A stretch of DNA of 64,000 nt from Solibacillus daqui (GTDB taxonomy: Bacteria > Bacillota > Bacilli > Bacillales_A > Planococcaceae), in contig NZ_CP114887.1 of the NCBI RefSeq assembly GCF_028747805.1, positions 2,349,501 through 2,413,500 on the forward strand, written 5' to 3'. Below, piece by piece: positions 42,940 through 52,118 of the stretch. Numbering within the stretch: the first letter of the stretch is position 1; each line of letters begins with the position of its first letter. The notes below the pieces were generated by a model. The model made no database searches. It saw only the letters and a list, made by a program, of their open reading frames with translations, and was not told the DNA's origin. The position numbers and the translations under genes are program-made.

Positions 42940-44736
42940 TTACACTTGTTGAACTTTTTGCGTAAAACGTGGATGTGCCCAAAGCTCACGCCATTTCATG
43001 CATGATGCCACAACGATTATTAACCCTAACGTTAACATAATCACTGATAAAATTCCGTTTAACACATTATAGCCACCTGCTGCTGAATTCCAGTACACAT
43101 TTTTCACCATCCAGAAACCTGCAACGTTTACTGTTACATAAAGGTATGCTAATGGAATGAAGCATGTTAATGCGTAAATGCGCTTGTCCGCAATTTTTAA
43201 TACGAATGTTACACCACATACTAAACCGATTGCCGCCATTAACTGATTGGATACACCAAATAACGCCCAAACTGACGCGATATCACCTGAATTTAACAGA
43301 TAGCCCCACATTAAACATGCGAGCGCACTTGCACCAATCGCACCGGGCAGCCAATCCGTTTTTTTCAGTGGCTTATACACATTACCTAAAAAGTCTTGAA
43401 TTAAGTAACGTGCTGTACGTGTTCCAGCATCGATTGCAGTTAAAATAAATACCGCCTCAAACATGATTACGAATTGATAGAAATAACTTGTTAAATGACT
43501 AAACCATTCGACACCAGAGAAAATCGACGCCATACCTACAGCAAGTGTTACCGCCCCTCCTGTACGCCCTTCTAAATCCATACCAATTGCTTCAGAAAGC
43601 ACTGGTAAATCGACAACTGACATACCAAGTGTAGCAAATTTTTCAGGTGCTGAATTAATAGCAAAATAGTCACCTGGATGTAAAACTGTAGCTGCAATTA
43701 GTGCCATAACCCCAACTACACACTCTACTAGCATCGCTCCAAAACCAACAACGCGAATATCTTCCCAACGATCAAGCATTTTTGGTGTCGTACCTGAACC
43801 GACAAAGGCATGGAAACCAGAAATCGCACCACAAGCAATAGTAATCGATACGAACGGCCAGACAGGTCCCGCTACAATCGGTCCTCCTCCGCCTAAAAAG
43901 TCAGGAATAACTGCTGGGAATTGAATAACAGGATTAATAATGAATACACCAATAATTAATGCAATAAATACACCAATTTTCATAAAGCTCGATAAATAAT
44001 CACGCGGTGCTAATAAGAACCACACTGGTAATGCTGCTGCAAAAAATGCATAGATTGGTAAAATTAATGATAATGTCGCTTTATCTAATGTTAAAAGATC
44101 ACCAAGCCATGAACCTTGGATATTTGGTCCGAAGAAAACAGCAGCAATTAACAATCCTACCCCTAAAATCGTTGATAACTTCAAATTGCCGGTAAATTTA
44201 TTGATAACCCCCATTAACATCGCAATTGGAATTGTTGCTGCTACAGCAAATGTACCCCATGGATTATCTGCTAATGCACCTAAAATAACCATTGATAAAC
44301 CCGCCATTGTTATCGTAATGATAAATAGCATCGCTAAACCTGTACAAAATCCTGCAACTGGTCCTAGTTCTTCACGCATTACTTCCGAAAGCGATTTACC
44401 GCCCTTTGTCATCGAAGCAAATAATACTACCGCATCATGTACGGCTCCACCGATTACTGCACCAACAAGTAGCCAAATATACCCCGGTAAATAACCAAAT
44501 TGAGCAGCTAAAATAGGACCAACTAAAGGACCCGCCGCAGCGATTGCCGCAAAGTGATGACCAAATGCTACCCATTTATTCGTTGGCACGAAGTCCTTAC
44601 CATCATTATTGGCATGCGCTGGTGTAGGCATATCCTCATTAATTTTTAAAACCTTTTTTGTAAAGAAAATTCCATAAAAACGATAGGCAATAACTAAAAT
44701 ACAGATTGCCGCAATTACTAAAGTTATGGCATTCAT
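42940..44736 (-). CDS. cstA: CstA family carbon-starvation/pyruvate transporter
   Basis: 598 residues, polytopic with more than 15 hydrophobic stretches. WVAFGHHFAAIAAAGPLVGPILAAQFGYLPG and GAVHDAVVLFASMTKGGKSL, GFHAFVGSGTTPKML and FILTAIDAGTRTARYLIQDF are CstA signatures. CstA proteins import pyruvate or peptides on carbon limitation. No catabolite-repression site is evident upstream. It lies between riboswitch units, with a pyruvate carboxylase remnant nearby on the other strand. Confidence 0.94.
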   Translation of the reverse strand: MNAITLVIAAICILVIAYRFYGIFFTKKVLKINEDMPTPAHANNDGKDFVPTNKWVAFGHHFAAIAAAGPLVGPILAAQFGYLPGYIWLLVGAVIGGAVHDAVVLFASMTKGGKSLSEVMREELGPVAGFCTGLAMLFIITITMAGLSMVILGALADNPWGTFAVAATIPIAMLMGVINKFTGNLKLSTILGVGLLIAAVFFGPNIQGSWLGDLLTLDKATLSLILPIYAFFAAALPVWFLLAPRDYLSSFMKIGVFIALIIGVFIINPVIQFPAVIPDFLGGGGPIVAGPVWPFVSITIACGAISGFHAFVGSGTTPKMLDRWEDIRVVGFGAMLVECVVGVMALIAATVLHPGDYFAINSAPEKFATLGMSVVDLPVLSEAIGMDLEGRTGGAVTLAVGMASIFSGVEWFSHLTSYFYQFVIMFEAVFILTAIDAGTRTARYLIQDFLGNVYKPLKKTDWLPGAIGASALACLMWGYLLNSGDIASVWALFGVSNQLMAAIGLVCGVTFVLKIADKRIYALTCFIPLAYLYVTVNVAGFWMVKNVYWNSAAGGYNVLNGILSVIMLTLGLIIVVASCMKWRELWAHPRFTQKVQQV

Positions 44737-45085
44737 GAGCTTCCTCCAATATGTATCTATTAATCAACAATGCATTTCATTATTTTTAGATAATTCCAAA
44801 TAGTTTTACATTGCTTTGTTTTCATAATCCTAGCATCTTTTATGTTATATAACAATCATTTTTCCAAACTCAACCTGTTATATATACAGATGCATTTATA
44901 TAGTAAAAACACACTTTTTAATAGAATTTTCAAAATTTAATTTATACAATTTTACTGTTTTTCACGTCAATATTATTCTAAAAAAGTTCACATTCTTTTC
45001 AAATTCATAGTCTATTGTCTAAAAAATAATATTGCAATCGAAAATCATCTCTTTTAGCGTAAATAGCATAAATCAATCATTGAAT
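44737..45085. other. Intergenic stretch upstream of cstA
   Basis: A/T-rich promoter DNA for cstA (minus strand) and for the riboswitch unit (plus strand). No gene and no strong hairpin seen. Confidence 0.5.
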
Positions 45086-45262
45086 TGGTATAACGAGTTC
45101 ACCTCGTTAATAAAAGGGAAGTCTGTGAAAGTCAGACACTGTCCCGCAACTATATTTGGGAGTTTATTAGCAAAAGCCTTTTTCATTGGAAGATGCGATT
45201 AAATTTTGATCATAAGTCAGGAAATCTGCCAATTTCATGGCATCGATCAACCTACGTGGATT
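45086..45262 (+). promoter_or_regulatory. Diverged cobalamin riboswitch before a pycA remnant
   Basis: AAAAGGGAAGTCTG, CACTGTCCCGCAACTAT, GGAAGATGCG and AAGTCAGGAAATCTGCC form the cobalamin core in order. The usual GCAACTGTA is GCAACTATA and the B12 box has GAAATC instead of GAGACC, so it is partly degenerate. No intact gene follows for more than 400 bases, only remnants of pyruvate carboxylase. Confidence 0.8.
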
Positions 45263-45270
45263 TAGGGAAG

Positions 45271-45707
45271 ATGTTAATATTTGTCGCACAGAAAGCACAA
45301 CAAAAAATGTGTCATTCAAATAGTTGCCAGTCATGGCTTAAAGAAGCAAGTCATTATGCCGACACATACGGCTATCTGATTATGATAAAAGCCGCACTTG
45401 GTGGTCATTCGTCTTATTGAAAGTGCTAATCATAAGGCTACTTAGGGCAGCCACATGGTGGATTCCTTAAAGAATTGCAACATATTATATTAATAAATCG
45501 TCAATCTAAAATGGTACGACCATGTGAACTATTACCAAAGTAGATTTATCACTAATTCAGCAAATGCTAGAGGATAAATATCCGCAACGGAAATTTACGA
45601 AAATGGAAACAACTGTTCAAGCTCCTAAAGATGGCATCATTAAAGACATTTATGTACATGCGGGCTCAGCCCTATCAACTGGCGATTTATTAATCAAATT
45701 CGAATAG
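45271..45707 (+). pseudogene. Pyruvate carboxylase (pycA) remnant
   Basis: Three pieces in different frames. Piece one (45271-45420) has ASHYADTYGYLIMIKAALGG, like the ATP-grasp region of the biotin carboxylase domain. Piece two (45437-45543) reads GYLGQPHGGFLKELQHIIL and VRPCELLPK, matching the C-terminal part of the carboxyltransferase-adjacent region. Piece three to the stop at 45707 is the biotin carrier domain: TKMETTVQAPKDGIIKDIYV and GDLLIKFE, where the usual A-M-K-M has become T-K-M. The large centre is deleted. Nothing functional remains. Confidence 0.85.
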
Positions 45708-45718
45708 ATGAACTTACC

Positions 45719-45754
45719 CAAAAAGGAACACAGCTTAGTTTGTGTTCCTTTTTC
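45719..45754 (+). terminator. Terminator after the pycA remnant
   Basis: AAAAAGGAACACA and TGTGTTCCTTTTT form a perfect stem around GCTTAGTT and are T-tailed. Confidence 0.85.
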
Positions 45755-45885
45755 CAACGTTTTTGTTGAACTAGAACTATTCAATACTAAATATTCTTAA
45801 AATTTGAATTTTTATTGACGAAACGTTATTTATCGCTTACACTAATTATAGTTTACTAATATAACTTTATATGAATCGTGTAAGT

Positions 45886-46075
45886 TATGGTGCTTATGAG
45901 AATAAGCTTAAAAGGGAAGAACGGTGTGATTCCGTCGCTGTCCCGCAACTGTATAATCGGAGTTTTTTACAAATGCCACTGGGTTAAACCTGGGAAGGTG
46001 TAAGAAATGTTGATGATAAGCCAGGAGACCTGCCAGAAACCAGTACACACCAATGCTCACGTGGAAATGAGTGGT
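45886..46075 (+). promoter_or_regulatory. Cobalamin riboswitch with no adjacent known gene
   Basis: AAAAGGGAAGAACGG, GCTGTCCCGCAACTGTATA, CTGGGAAGGTGTAAG and AAGCCAGGAGACCTGCC form a full cobalamin aptamer, with a terminator at 46144. The next gene is a 62-residue ORF 310 bases past the terminator. Confidence 0.92.
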
Positions 46076-46143
46076 GAAAATTCTCGTACGTCAAACGAAT
46101 TTAAATGCCTTGTTTATCAGGCTTATTTGAATTGACATTTACC

Positions 46144-46181
46144 GACCATCTTCCATCTTTATGCGAAGATGGTCTTTTTTA
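46144..46181 (+). terminator. Riboswitch terminator
   Basis: GACCATCTTC and GAAGATGGTC pair around an 11-base loop, followed by TTTTTT. Confidence 0.85.
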
Positions 46182-46191
46182 GTGCTTGTCG

Positions 46192-46240
46192 GATGTCGAT
46201 TTGTCTTAACTCTCCCCTATAAAGTTAACAAATCGGCATC
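46192..46240. repeat. Long inverted repeat downstream of the riboswitch
   Basis: GATGTCGATTTGT and ACAAATCGGCATC pair with one mismatch, with an inner TAACT/AGTTA pair. No T run follows. The rest of 46241-46492 contains no recognised gene. Confidence 0.5.
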
Positions 46241-46492
46241 TTGGAATTACTAAGATTTTCCCAAACAAGTAGTAGCTTCGTGCTAAAGCTCCTACTGCGA
46301 AATGGTTAGTCATACATGAAACACATTTCTTACATTGCCGAACATAGACTTTCGTGTTTTACAGATGATTAACCATTATTGCAAAATAATAAGGTTATTT
46401 AACTGAATAATTTTTTACTACCACTCATTCCTTGTTAGTGTAAGCAGTTTCTAAATAGCTTGAAAATTACGTTTACCTAGGAGGAAAATAAA

Positions 46493-46681
46493 ATGATTGA
46501 AACTTACATTGATCTTTTAAAAGAGCAAATTATGCAAAATACATTAGGTAACACGGCAAAAACCTTAAACGAAATTGCCGAATCATTAAAACAACAATAC
46601 ACTGATCACAGTCAAGAAATTTCACAGGCTTTGCAACTTGTAAGTTTTGAACTTTCAGGTGAACCATTATTAGAAAAGTAA
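46493..46681 (+). CDS. Small hypothetical protein (62 aa)
   Basis: A clear ribosome site (CTAGGAGGAAA) precedes the ATG. The protein is helical and charged (ETYIDLLKEQIMQNTLGN, KTLNEIAESLKQQY, EISQALQLVSFEL), possibly a coiled-coil dimer. It is the only intact gene after the riboswitch at 45886 and may be controlled by it, though about 310 bases separate the two. Family not recognised. Confidence 0.6.
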   Translation: MIETYIDLLKEQIMQNTLGNTAKTLNEIAESLKQQYTDHSQEISQALQLVSFELSGEPLLEK

Positions 46682-46720
46682 ACTGTACACTATTTGGTGT
46701 GAAATGGTGACATTCATTTT

Positions 46721-46800
46721 GAAACGAGCTGTTTTTTTGATGGAAACGAGATTATATTCTGAAAAACAAGATTATCTTGAAAAAACGAGATTATTTCATA
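46721..46800. repeat. Tandem short repeats (AACGAGATTAT units)
   Basis: Four imperfect units spaced by about 20 bases share AAACGAG or AACAAG followed by ATTAT. They lie between the 62-residue ORF and the terminator at 46836. Confidence 0.6.
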
Positions 46801-46835
46801 AACTGGTCGCTTTTATCTAAGTAGCACTCCAACTC

Positions 46836-46867
46836 AAAACGAGCCCCTAAATAAGAGGCTCGTTTTT
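46836..46867. terminator. Bidirectional terminator
   Basis: AAAACGAGCC and GGCTCGTTTT pair perfectly around an 11-base loop. It may end both the small gene and the large cobalamin operon. Confidence 0.85.
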
Positions 46868-46957
46868 CATGTCATATTTGAGTTTCTCCCTATTTAAATA
46901 AATAGAAATTCTGCTATCCCTTTATTACGTCTAAAATACTGATAAAGACGCTCATTG

Positions 46958-47494
46958 TTATTGATTTATCCAATCATATGCCTCGTAAGCAGCACTTGTC
47001 AGCATATATTCCCATAAATTCTCAATTGAATCATTACGTAACGCGCAAAATAAACAGGCTAACGCCACCCCATGTGAGACCACTGCAATGTTCTCATAGG
47101 TTGAGGCGAGCAGCTGCTCATGAACATGCAGCATGCGTTTTGTAACTGTGGCAAAGGATTCCTGTGATTGTGCCCTAAAATGCTGAGGTGTTTCCTGATA
47201 GCATTGATAGTGCGAATCGTGTTGTAATTGTTCAATCCATTTCCCCTGCCAGTTTCCTAGATAAATTTCACGAAGCTCGGCTCTTTGATGGATTGTATCA
47301 TTAGGAAACATATAGTTCGCTGTAGCAACCGCCCGTTGTAGATCGCTACAATAAACAACATCAGGTTTCCACATAATTTGCTTCGCTAGTAAAACCCCAT
47401 GCTGGGTTAACGGCGAATCATGCCACCCCTGTAATCTCCCTTGTTTATTCCACTCGGTTTCACTATGGCGATAATAACGAATTGTTTTTGACAT
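46958..47494 (-). CDS. cobC: Alpha-ribazole phosphatase CobC
   Basis: 178 residues of the histidine phosphatase family: YYRHSETEWN holds the phosphorylated His, SDLQRAVATA the partner Arg, REIYLGNWQGK the Glu, and VVSHGVALACL the second His. In this operon it most likely removes phosphate from alpha-ribazole-5'-phosphate or adenosylcobalamin-5'-phosphate. It is the last gene of the cbiH60 operon and overlaps cobD. The ATG at 47494 is used; a TTG three codons upstream is possible. Confidence 0.85.
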   Translation of the reverse strand: MSKTIRYYRHSETEWNKQGRLQGWHDSPLTQHGVLLAKQIMWKPDVVYCSDLQRAVATANYMFPNDTIHQRAELREIYLGNWQGKWIEQLQHDSHYQCYQETPQHFRAQSQESFATVTKRMLHVHEQLLASTYENIAVVSHGVALACLFCALRNDSIENLWEYMLTSAAYEAYDWINQ

Positions 47495-48545
47495 AATCTT
47501 CAATCTCTTTCTTAGCTTGCTCCCACATGGTTTCTGTTTTTACTGCTATACGGAACCATTCTCCATGTAAGCCCTCATAATTTTTCGTATGGCGCAGTAC
47601 AATACCGCGCTTTAATAAATAACTAAAAAAGTGCTGCGTATCATAAATTGCTGGTAATTTAAACAGCAAATAATTAGCTACGCTATTTGTATATATACAA
47701 TCAATAGAATGAAAATAATATTTCATCTTTTTTAGTAAGTTCGCACTGTAATCCCTAGATTCTACAATAAATTTTTGTTGCTCTAGACAAATACAACCTA
47801 GCTCAATTGCTATATTACTTACACTCCAATGCGGTAAATAAGGACGTAATTTTTCAACTTGTTGTCCTAGCAAATAACCTAAACGAACACCTGCCATCGC
47901 AAACATTTTCGTCATCGAACGTACAACGATAACATTTGCATAATGTTTAATTAGTGTAATTACGGACTGGGCTTCATCTGTCCAATCGATAAATGCTTCA
48001 TCAACGATAAATACGCACTGCCGATGCTGTTTGATTAATGCTTCAAGCCACTCATGATCATGCAGCACACCTGTTGGATTATTTGGATTACAAATATAAC
48101 AGGCACGCGCATTTTGCAATCGGTTATGTAAATCATTCATATCAAATTCATAGCATTCTATGTCATTTGCCACTATTGATTGAATATGGCAATTATGCTG
48201 CTGCAACGTTCGCTTATATTCTGAAAATGAAGGCTCTAACACCACCACATTTTGCCCCTTAAAGTACTGTGCTAGAAGCATTAACCCTTCTGCTGCACCA
48301 TTTGTAACAAGCACTTGATGTAACTGTACAACATGTGATTTTGCAACAAGTGAACGAAATGGCTCTGCTTGCTCATGTGGATAAGCCGAAACCTTTTCGA
48401 TCAGCTTAGGCCATGCCTGTATGATTGCAGCTGGTATTCCTAAAGCATTGACGTTTTCACTCAAATCAATTACTTGCTGTGGCATTGTTATTCCCATCGC
48501 TTCATATAAAGTGCTTGCATTAGCTCCATGTGCTGGCAATTGCAT
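47463..48545 (-). CDS. cobD: Threonine-phosphate decarboxylase CobD
   Basis: 360 residues, a fold-type I PLP enzyme related to histidinol-phosphate aminotransferase. Motifs: NGAAEGLMLLAQ, CNPNNPTGVL, DEAFIDW, SMTKMFAMAGVRLGY (Lys carries PLP), FRIAVKTE. It makes (R)-1-aminopropan-2-yl phosphate. It overlaps cbiB, whose product uses this compound. The N-terminus HGANASTLYEAMG is typical of CobD. Confidence 0.9.
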   Translation of the reverse strand: MQLPAHGANASTLYEAMGITMPQQVIDLSENVNALGIPAAIIQAWPKLIEKVSAYPHEQAEPFRSLVAKSHVVQLHQVLVTNGAAEGLMLLAQYFKGQNVVVLEPSFSEYKRTLQQHNCHIQSIVANDIECYEFDMNDLHNRLQNARACYICNPNNPTGVLHDHEWLEALIKQHRQCVFIVDEAFIDWTDEAQSVITLIKHYANVIVVRSMTKMFAMAGVRLGYLLGQQVEKLRPYLPHWSVSNIAIELGCICLEQQKFIVESRDYSANLLKKMKYYFHSIDCIYTNSVANYLLFKLPAIYDTQHFFSYLLKRGIVLRHTKNYEGLHGEWFRIAVKTETMWEQAKKEIEDYVKNNSLLSP

Positions 48546-49473
48546 AGAAAATCCCTCCCAATAGTAAACATCCGTATGTACAACGCTGCATTTGTTTAAG
48601 CGCTTCTAAAATATGTTGTTTGCCCATGACAAACAATGGCTCGCCCATATACGCGCGAAATGATTCTAGTTGACCATAACGATTATAGCCACCTAAACGA
48701 ATCCCAAGCTGGTAGGCCGTTGCAGCTTCTAAATATCCACTGTTCGGACTTGGATGCTTTTTCGCATCAACAAGCCACTGTTTAAAGCGCTCACGAAATG
48801 TTTTTGACGAATAATTTTTCGTTATAATAAGTAGCATAAAACCCGAAATACGGCTAGGTAAAATATTGGCGACATCATCTAATTTCGCTGCAAAATAACC
48901 AAAATCCTCATAGCGCTCATTTTTATAGCCAACCATCGAATCCAGCGTATTAATCGCTTTATAGCACCAGGCGCCCGTTGAACCAAATAATAATGCATAA
49001 AACAAAGGTGCCGTAATGCCATCACTTGTATTTTCCGATACCGTTTCAATTACACCGCGCACTATTTCAGGTTCATCTAAATGCGCAGTATCTCTCCCAA
49101 CAATCCAGCTTAAATAGTGGCGGGCATCCTTTATGTCACCGCGCTGCAAGGCGTCATACACAAGCATTGCAGCCTCCTTTAACGACTTTTGTGCAAGCGC
49201 CAGACTAATAAAAGCTACCTCAATCGTAAACCAGAGCGCAATATGAATTTTCATGGCTAACAACACAACGAAAAATACTGCGCATGTTGTCGTCATCACA
49301 ACAAGTATTACGGTCAATAATCCTTTTACCTTACGAAATTTTGTATGATTCCATTTTCGTTCAAAAAATGAAATCATGTTACCTATATAAATAACGGGGT
49401 GCTTCCATTTCCTTGGATCTCCCAGCATTTGATCGCTGACAACCGCCAACAAACAAGCTAAAAATAATAGCAT
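48520..49473 (-). CDS. cbiB: Adenosylcobinamide-phosphate synthase CbiB
   Basis: 317 residues from the ATG at 49473 (AGGTGAGG upstream). Membrane protein: LLFLACLLAVVSDQMLGDPRKWKHPVIYIGNMIS is the family start, plus ARHYLSWIVGRDTAHLDEPEIVRGVIETVSENTSDGITAPLFYALLFG and YGYFAAKLDD-like text. It attaches aminopropanol phosphate to cobyric acid. Overlaps cobD. Confidence 0.93.
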   Translation of the reverse strand: MLLFLACLLAVVSDQMLGDPRKWKHPVIYIGNMISFFERKWNHTKFRKVKGLLTVILVVMTTTCAVFFVVLLAMKIHIALWFTIEVAFISLALAQKSLKEAAMLVYDALQRGDIKDARHYLSWIVGRDTAHLDEPEIVRGVIETVSENTSDGITAPLFYALLFGSTGAWCYKAINTLDSMVGYKNERYEDFGYFAAKLDDVANILPSRISGFMLLIITKNYSSKTFRERFKQWLVDAKKHPSPNSGYLEAATAYQLGIRLGGYNRYGQLESFRAYMGEPLFVMGKQHILEALKQMQRCTYGCLLLGGIFYAIASTWS

Positions 49474-49541
49474 AACCTCACCTCGTAAAACTTCAAATAC
49501 CGGTATACAAAATGCGTACACCGGTTCGATTTAATCATTCA

Positions 49542-51014
49542 TTAAGCTAGTAATTCATATATTTTTTCCATATTTAAATGTTTGCGTACATGCGTATCTA
49601 ACATTTCATATGCCTGTTCTCGTCGTTCAAAGTCTGATAATACAGCCTCTGAAATCAGCTCAAGTCCTTTGTTCTCACGAATTTCATTAAAATAGCTGCG
49701 CGTAAATTCTCGATTTTGGAAAATACCGTGCACATATGTACCAATCACTTTTTCTGTGTAAACACCATCTGTGCGTCCATCCTCAAATTCGATAAATGGC
49801 TGTACTGCTGACAGCATTTCGCTACGCCCTAAATGGATTTCGTAGCCACTAACCATATGACCTGTACACGTAATACCATGAACTTGAATTGTTTGCTTTT
49901 CATCTATAAATGTCGTTTCAATGGGTAATAGACCGAGTGCGACATATGTCCCACCACTGCCCTCGATCGCCTGCTCATCACGCAATGTTTCACCGAGCAT
50001 TTGATAGCCACCACAAATTCCAACGATGCGAATATTCGTATGCTGAAGCTGCAAAATCCCTTGCATAAGCCCGGTTTGCTGTAGCCATAAAAAATCTTCT
50101 ACTGTATTTTTTGTACCGGGGATAATCAATACATCTGGCTTTTTCAAGTCTTTTAATGAAGAGACAAAACGCACACCAACCCCTGGCTCTTCGAATAATG
50201 GATCTAAGTCCGTAAAATTGGAAATACGAGGCAAATGAATAACCGCTACATCAATAGCAAATTCGCTTGCTAATGGCTTTTTCAAGCGCAAGCTCGACAA
50301 AGCCAATGAATCTTCTGCTTCGATTTGCACATCAATATATGGAATCACCCCAAGTACTGGAATACCTGTATAGTCCTCTAGCCAATCAATACCGCTCGTT
50401 AATAATTCCTTCATGCCACGGAATTTATTAATAATAATTCCTTTCACTCGCGCTCGCTCAGATTCATCTAACAGCATGAGTGTACCAACAAGTGACGCAA
50501 AAACACCACCGCGCTCGATATCTGCGACTAAAATGACTGCTGCATCTGTTTCATGAGCCATACGCATATTAGCAATATCGCGGCTCTTCAAATTTATTTC
50601 TGCAGGGCTCCCAGCACCTTCTAATACGAGCACATCATAATCTTTCGACAAACGCTCTAATGATGAGCGCACCTCTGGCATCACTTGTTCCACAAAATTT
50701 TCACGATAGCTCATCGCATCCATATTGGCAAAATGCTTGCCGTGTAAAATAACCTCTGACACCATGTCCCCTTTTGGTTTGAGCAATATAGGGTTCATAT
50801 CCGTTGTCGCCTCAATTTTGGCTGCCTCTGCTTGTACACCTTGTGCACGTCCAATTTCACCGCCATCTTTTGTAATATATGAATTGAGCGCCATGTTTTG
50901 TGATTTAAACGGAGCAACACGGTAACCATCATTTGCAAAAATGCGACAAAGTGCGGTACAAAGCACACTTTTTCCAACATCTGAAGCGGTACCTTGAATC
51001 ATTATTGCACGCAC
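49542..51014 (-). CDS. cbiP: Cobyric acid synthase CbiP
   Basis: 490 residues starting at GTG 51014 that overlaps the cobO stop by one base. N-terminal ATP site GTASDVGKSVLCTALCR; DVLVLEGAGSPAEINL; C-terminal glutamine amidotransferase with the nucleophile in VGICGGYQMLG and the His/Glu end. It amidates positions b, d, e and g of the corrin ring. Confidence 0.95.
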   Translation of the reverse strand: MRAIMIQGTASDVGKSVLCTALCRIFANDGYRVAPFKSQNMALNSYITKDGGEIGRAQGVQAEAAKIEATTDMNPILLKPKGDMVSEVILHGKHFANMDAMSYRENFVEQVMPEVRSSLERLSKDYDVLVLEGAGSPAEINLKSRDIANMRMAHETDAAVILVADIERGGVFASLVGTLMLLDESERARVKGIIINKFRGMKELLTSGIDWLEDYTGIPVLGVIPYIDVQIEAEDSLALSSLRLKKPLASEFAIDVAVIHLPRISNFTDLDPLFEEPGVGVRFVSSLKDLKKPDVLIIPGTKNTVEDFLWLQQTGLMQGILQLQHTNIRIVGICGGYQMLGETLRDEQAIEGSGGTYVALGLLPIETTFIDEKQTIQVHGITCTGHMVSGYEIHLGRSEMLSAVQPFIEFEDGRTDGVYTEKVIGTYVHGIFQNREFTRSYFNEIRENKGLELISEAVLSDFERREQAYEMLDTHVRKHLNMEKIYELLA

Positions 51015-51553
51015 TAGAATTCAAGCCCCTTCATCGCTGAGACGTCCTGTTCTTTATAGTAATGTTTTGTAGGTTCAATCGTTGACACAAGATCAGCCAT
51101 TTCAAGTAATGTAGGGTGTGCTGAGCGTCCAGTAACGACTACATGCATTTTTGTTGGTCGATTTTGAATTGCCTCAAGTACTTCTTCAAGCGGTAACACA
51201 TCGTCAATTGGAAACTTGGTAATCGCAAGTGCATTATTCAATTCATCTAATACAAGCACATCTGTTGTTTCGTCCTGCAACTCGTTTTTGACAATCGCCC
51301 ATGCATTTTTTAATGCTTGACGGTGTTCTTCCGGTGTTTTTGTCCAAGTAAACCCAATTCCAAGCTGTACCGTTTCGACACCTAATTTTCGTAAGGCAAT
51401 TTGCTCGCCATATGTACGGTCAGGAGATTTAATAAACTGAAAATATTTTACGTTCATCCCACGGCCAATTGCGCGTAAGGTTACACCCAATGAAGCCGTT
51501 GTTTTCCCCTTTCCTTCACCTGTATATACAAGTAGCATCCCTTTTCGCGCCAT
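51014..51553 (-). CDS. cobO: Cob(I)yrinic acid a,c-diamide adenosyltransferase
   Basis: 179 residues of the CobA/CobO family, with P-loop YTGEGKGKTTASLG, FIKSPDRTYGE, VLVLDELNNALA and VVVTGRSAHPTLLEMADLVS. It makes the Co-C bond to adenosyl. AGGGGGATT precedes the ATG. Confidence 0.93.
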   Translation of the reverse strand: MARKGMLLVYTGEGKGKTTASLGVTLRAIGRGMNVKYFQFIKSPDRTYGEQIALRKLGVETVQLGIGFTWTKTPEEHRQALKNAWAIVKNELQDETTDVLVLDELNNALAITKFPIDDVLPLEEVLEAIQNRPTKMHVVVTGRSAHPTLLEMADLVSTIEPTKHYYKEQDVSAMKGLEF

Positions 51554-51563
51554 TGTAATCCCC

Positions 51564-52118
51564 CTAAACCCACGTTGTTTTTTCAGTAAATGGTGTTCGT
51601 TTTTTTTCTGTAGTAATTGGCGCTTCTGAATAACCGATACAAAGTGTCCCGATTAAACGTTCATTTTCTGTTGCGCCGATAAATTCATGGAGAGCTGTAT
51701 CATGCACTAAACCCACCCCACGTGTACGCCAAACCATGCCTAAATCAAGATTTTCTGCCATTAGCCACATGGACATAATGGCACTGCTTACAGCAAATGT
51801 ATTGTCAATCGTAGCACCTTCATCGCCTTCGACAACTTCTGACGTTACGACAATAATTAGTGGCGTATTTGTCACTGCCTTCATCGAACTTTCTACCAGC
51901 TGCGGCTTTGTTGGAAAACGCTGCTGTAAATAATCCAAAGCAACTTGTTCAAATTGTTTTAAACTTTTCCCTTGTAGCACATAAAAATGCCATGGCTCAC
52001 GCATACGGTCGTTCGGTGCATACGTTGCAGCCTCTAACAAGCTTTCAATTTTCTCACGCTCTACCGGCTGTGGTAAAAAATTGCGAATCGCGCGTCGTTT
52101 TTTTAATGTCTCTAACAT
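51564..52118 (-). CDS. Nitroreductase family protein in the cobalamin operon
   Basis: 184 residues. RRAIRNFLPQPVEREKIESLLEAATYAPNDRMREPWHFYV is the FMN-binding start of the nitroreductase family; SSAIMSMWLMAENLDLGMVW and TLCIGYSEAP follow. It starts one base after cbiA ends. The relative BluB makes the lower ligand 5,6-dimethylbenzimidazole from FMN, but BluB's longer sequence features are not clear here. A flavin reductase for cobalt reduction before CobO is a second option. Confidence 0.8.
   Translation of the reverse strand: MLETLKKRRAIRNFLPQPVEREKIESLLEAATYAPNDRMREPWHFYVLQGKSLKQFEQVALDYLQQRFPTKPQLVESSMKAVTNTPLIIVVTSEVVEGDEGATIDNTFAVSSAIMSMWLMAENLDLGMVWRTRGVGLVHDTALHEFIGATENERLIGTLCIGYSEAPITTEKKRTPFTEKTTWV

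Noticed and set aside
45193..45420. Intact 75-residue gene after the riboswitch at 45086
   Set aside because: Its first part is the riboswitch itself and the rest matches a fragment of pyruvate carboxylase.
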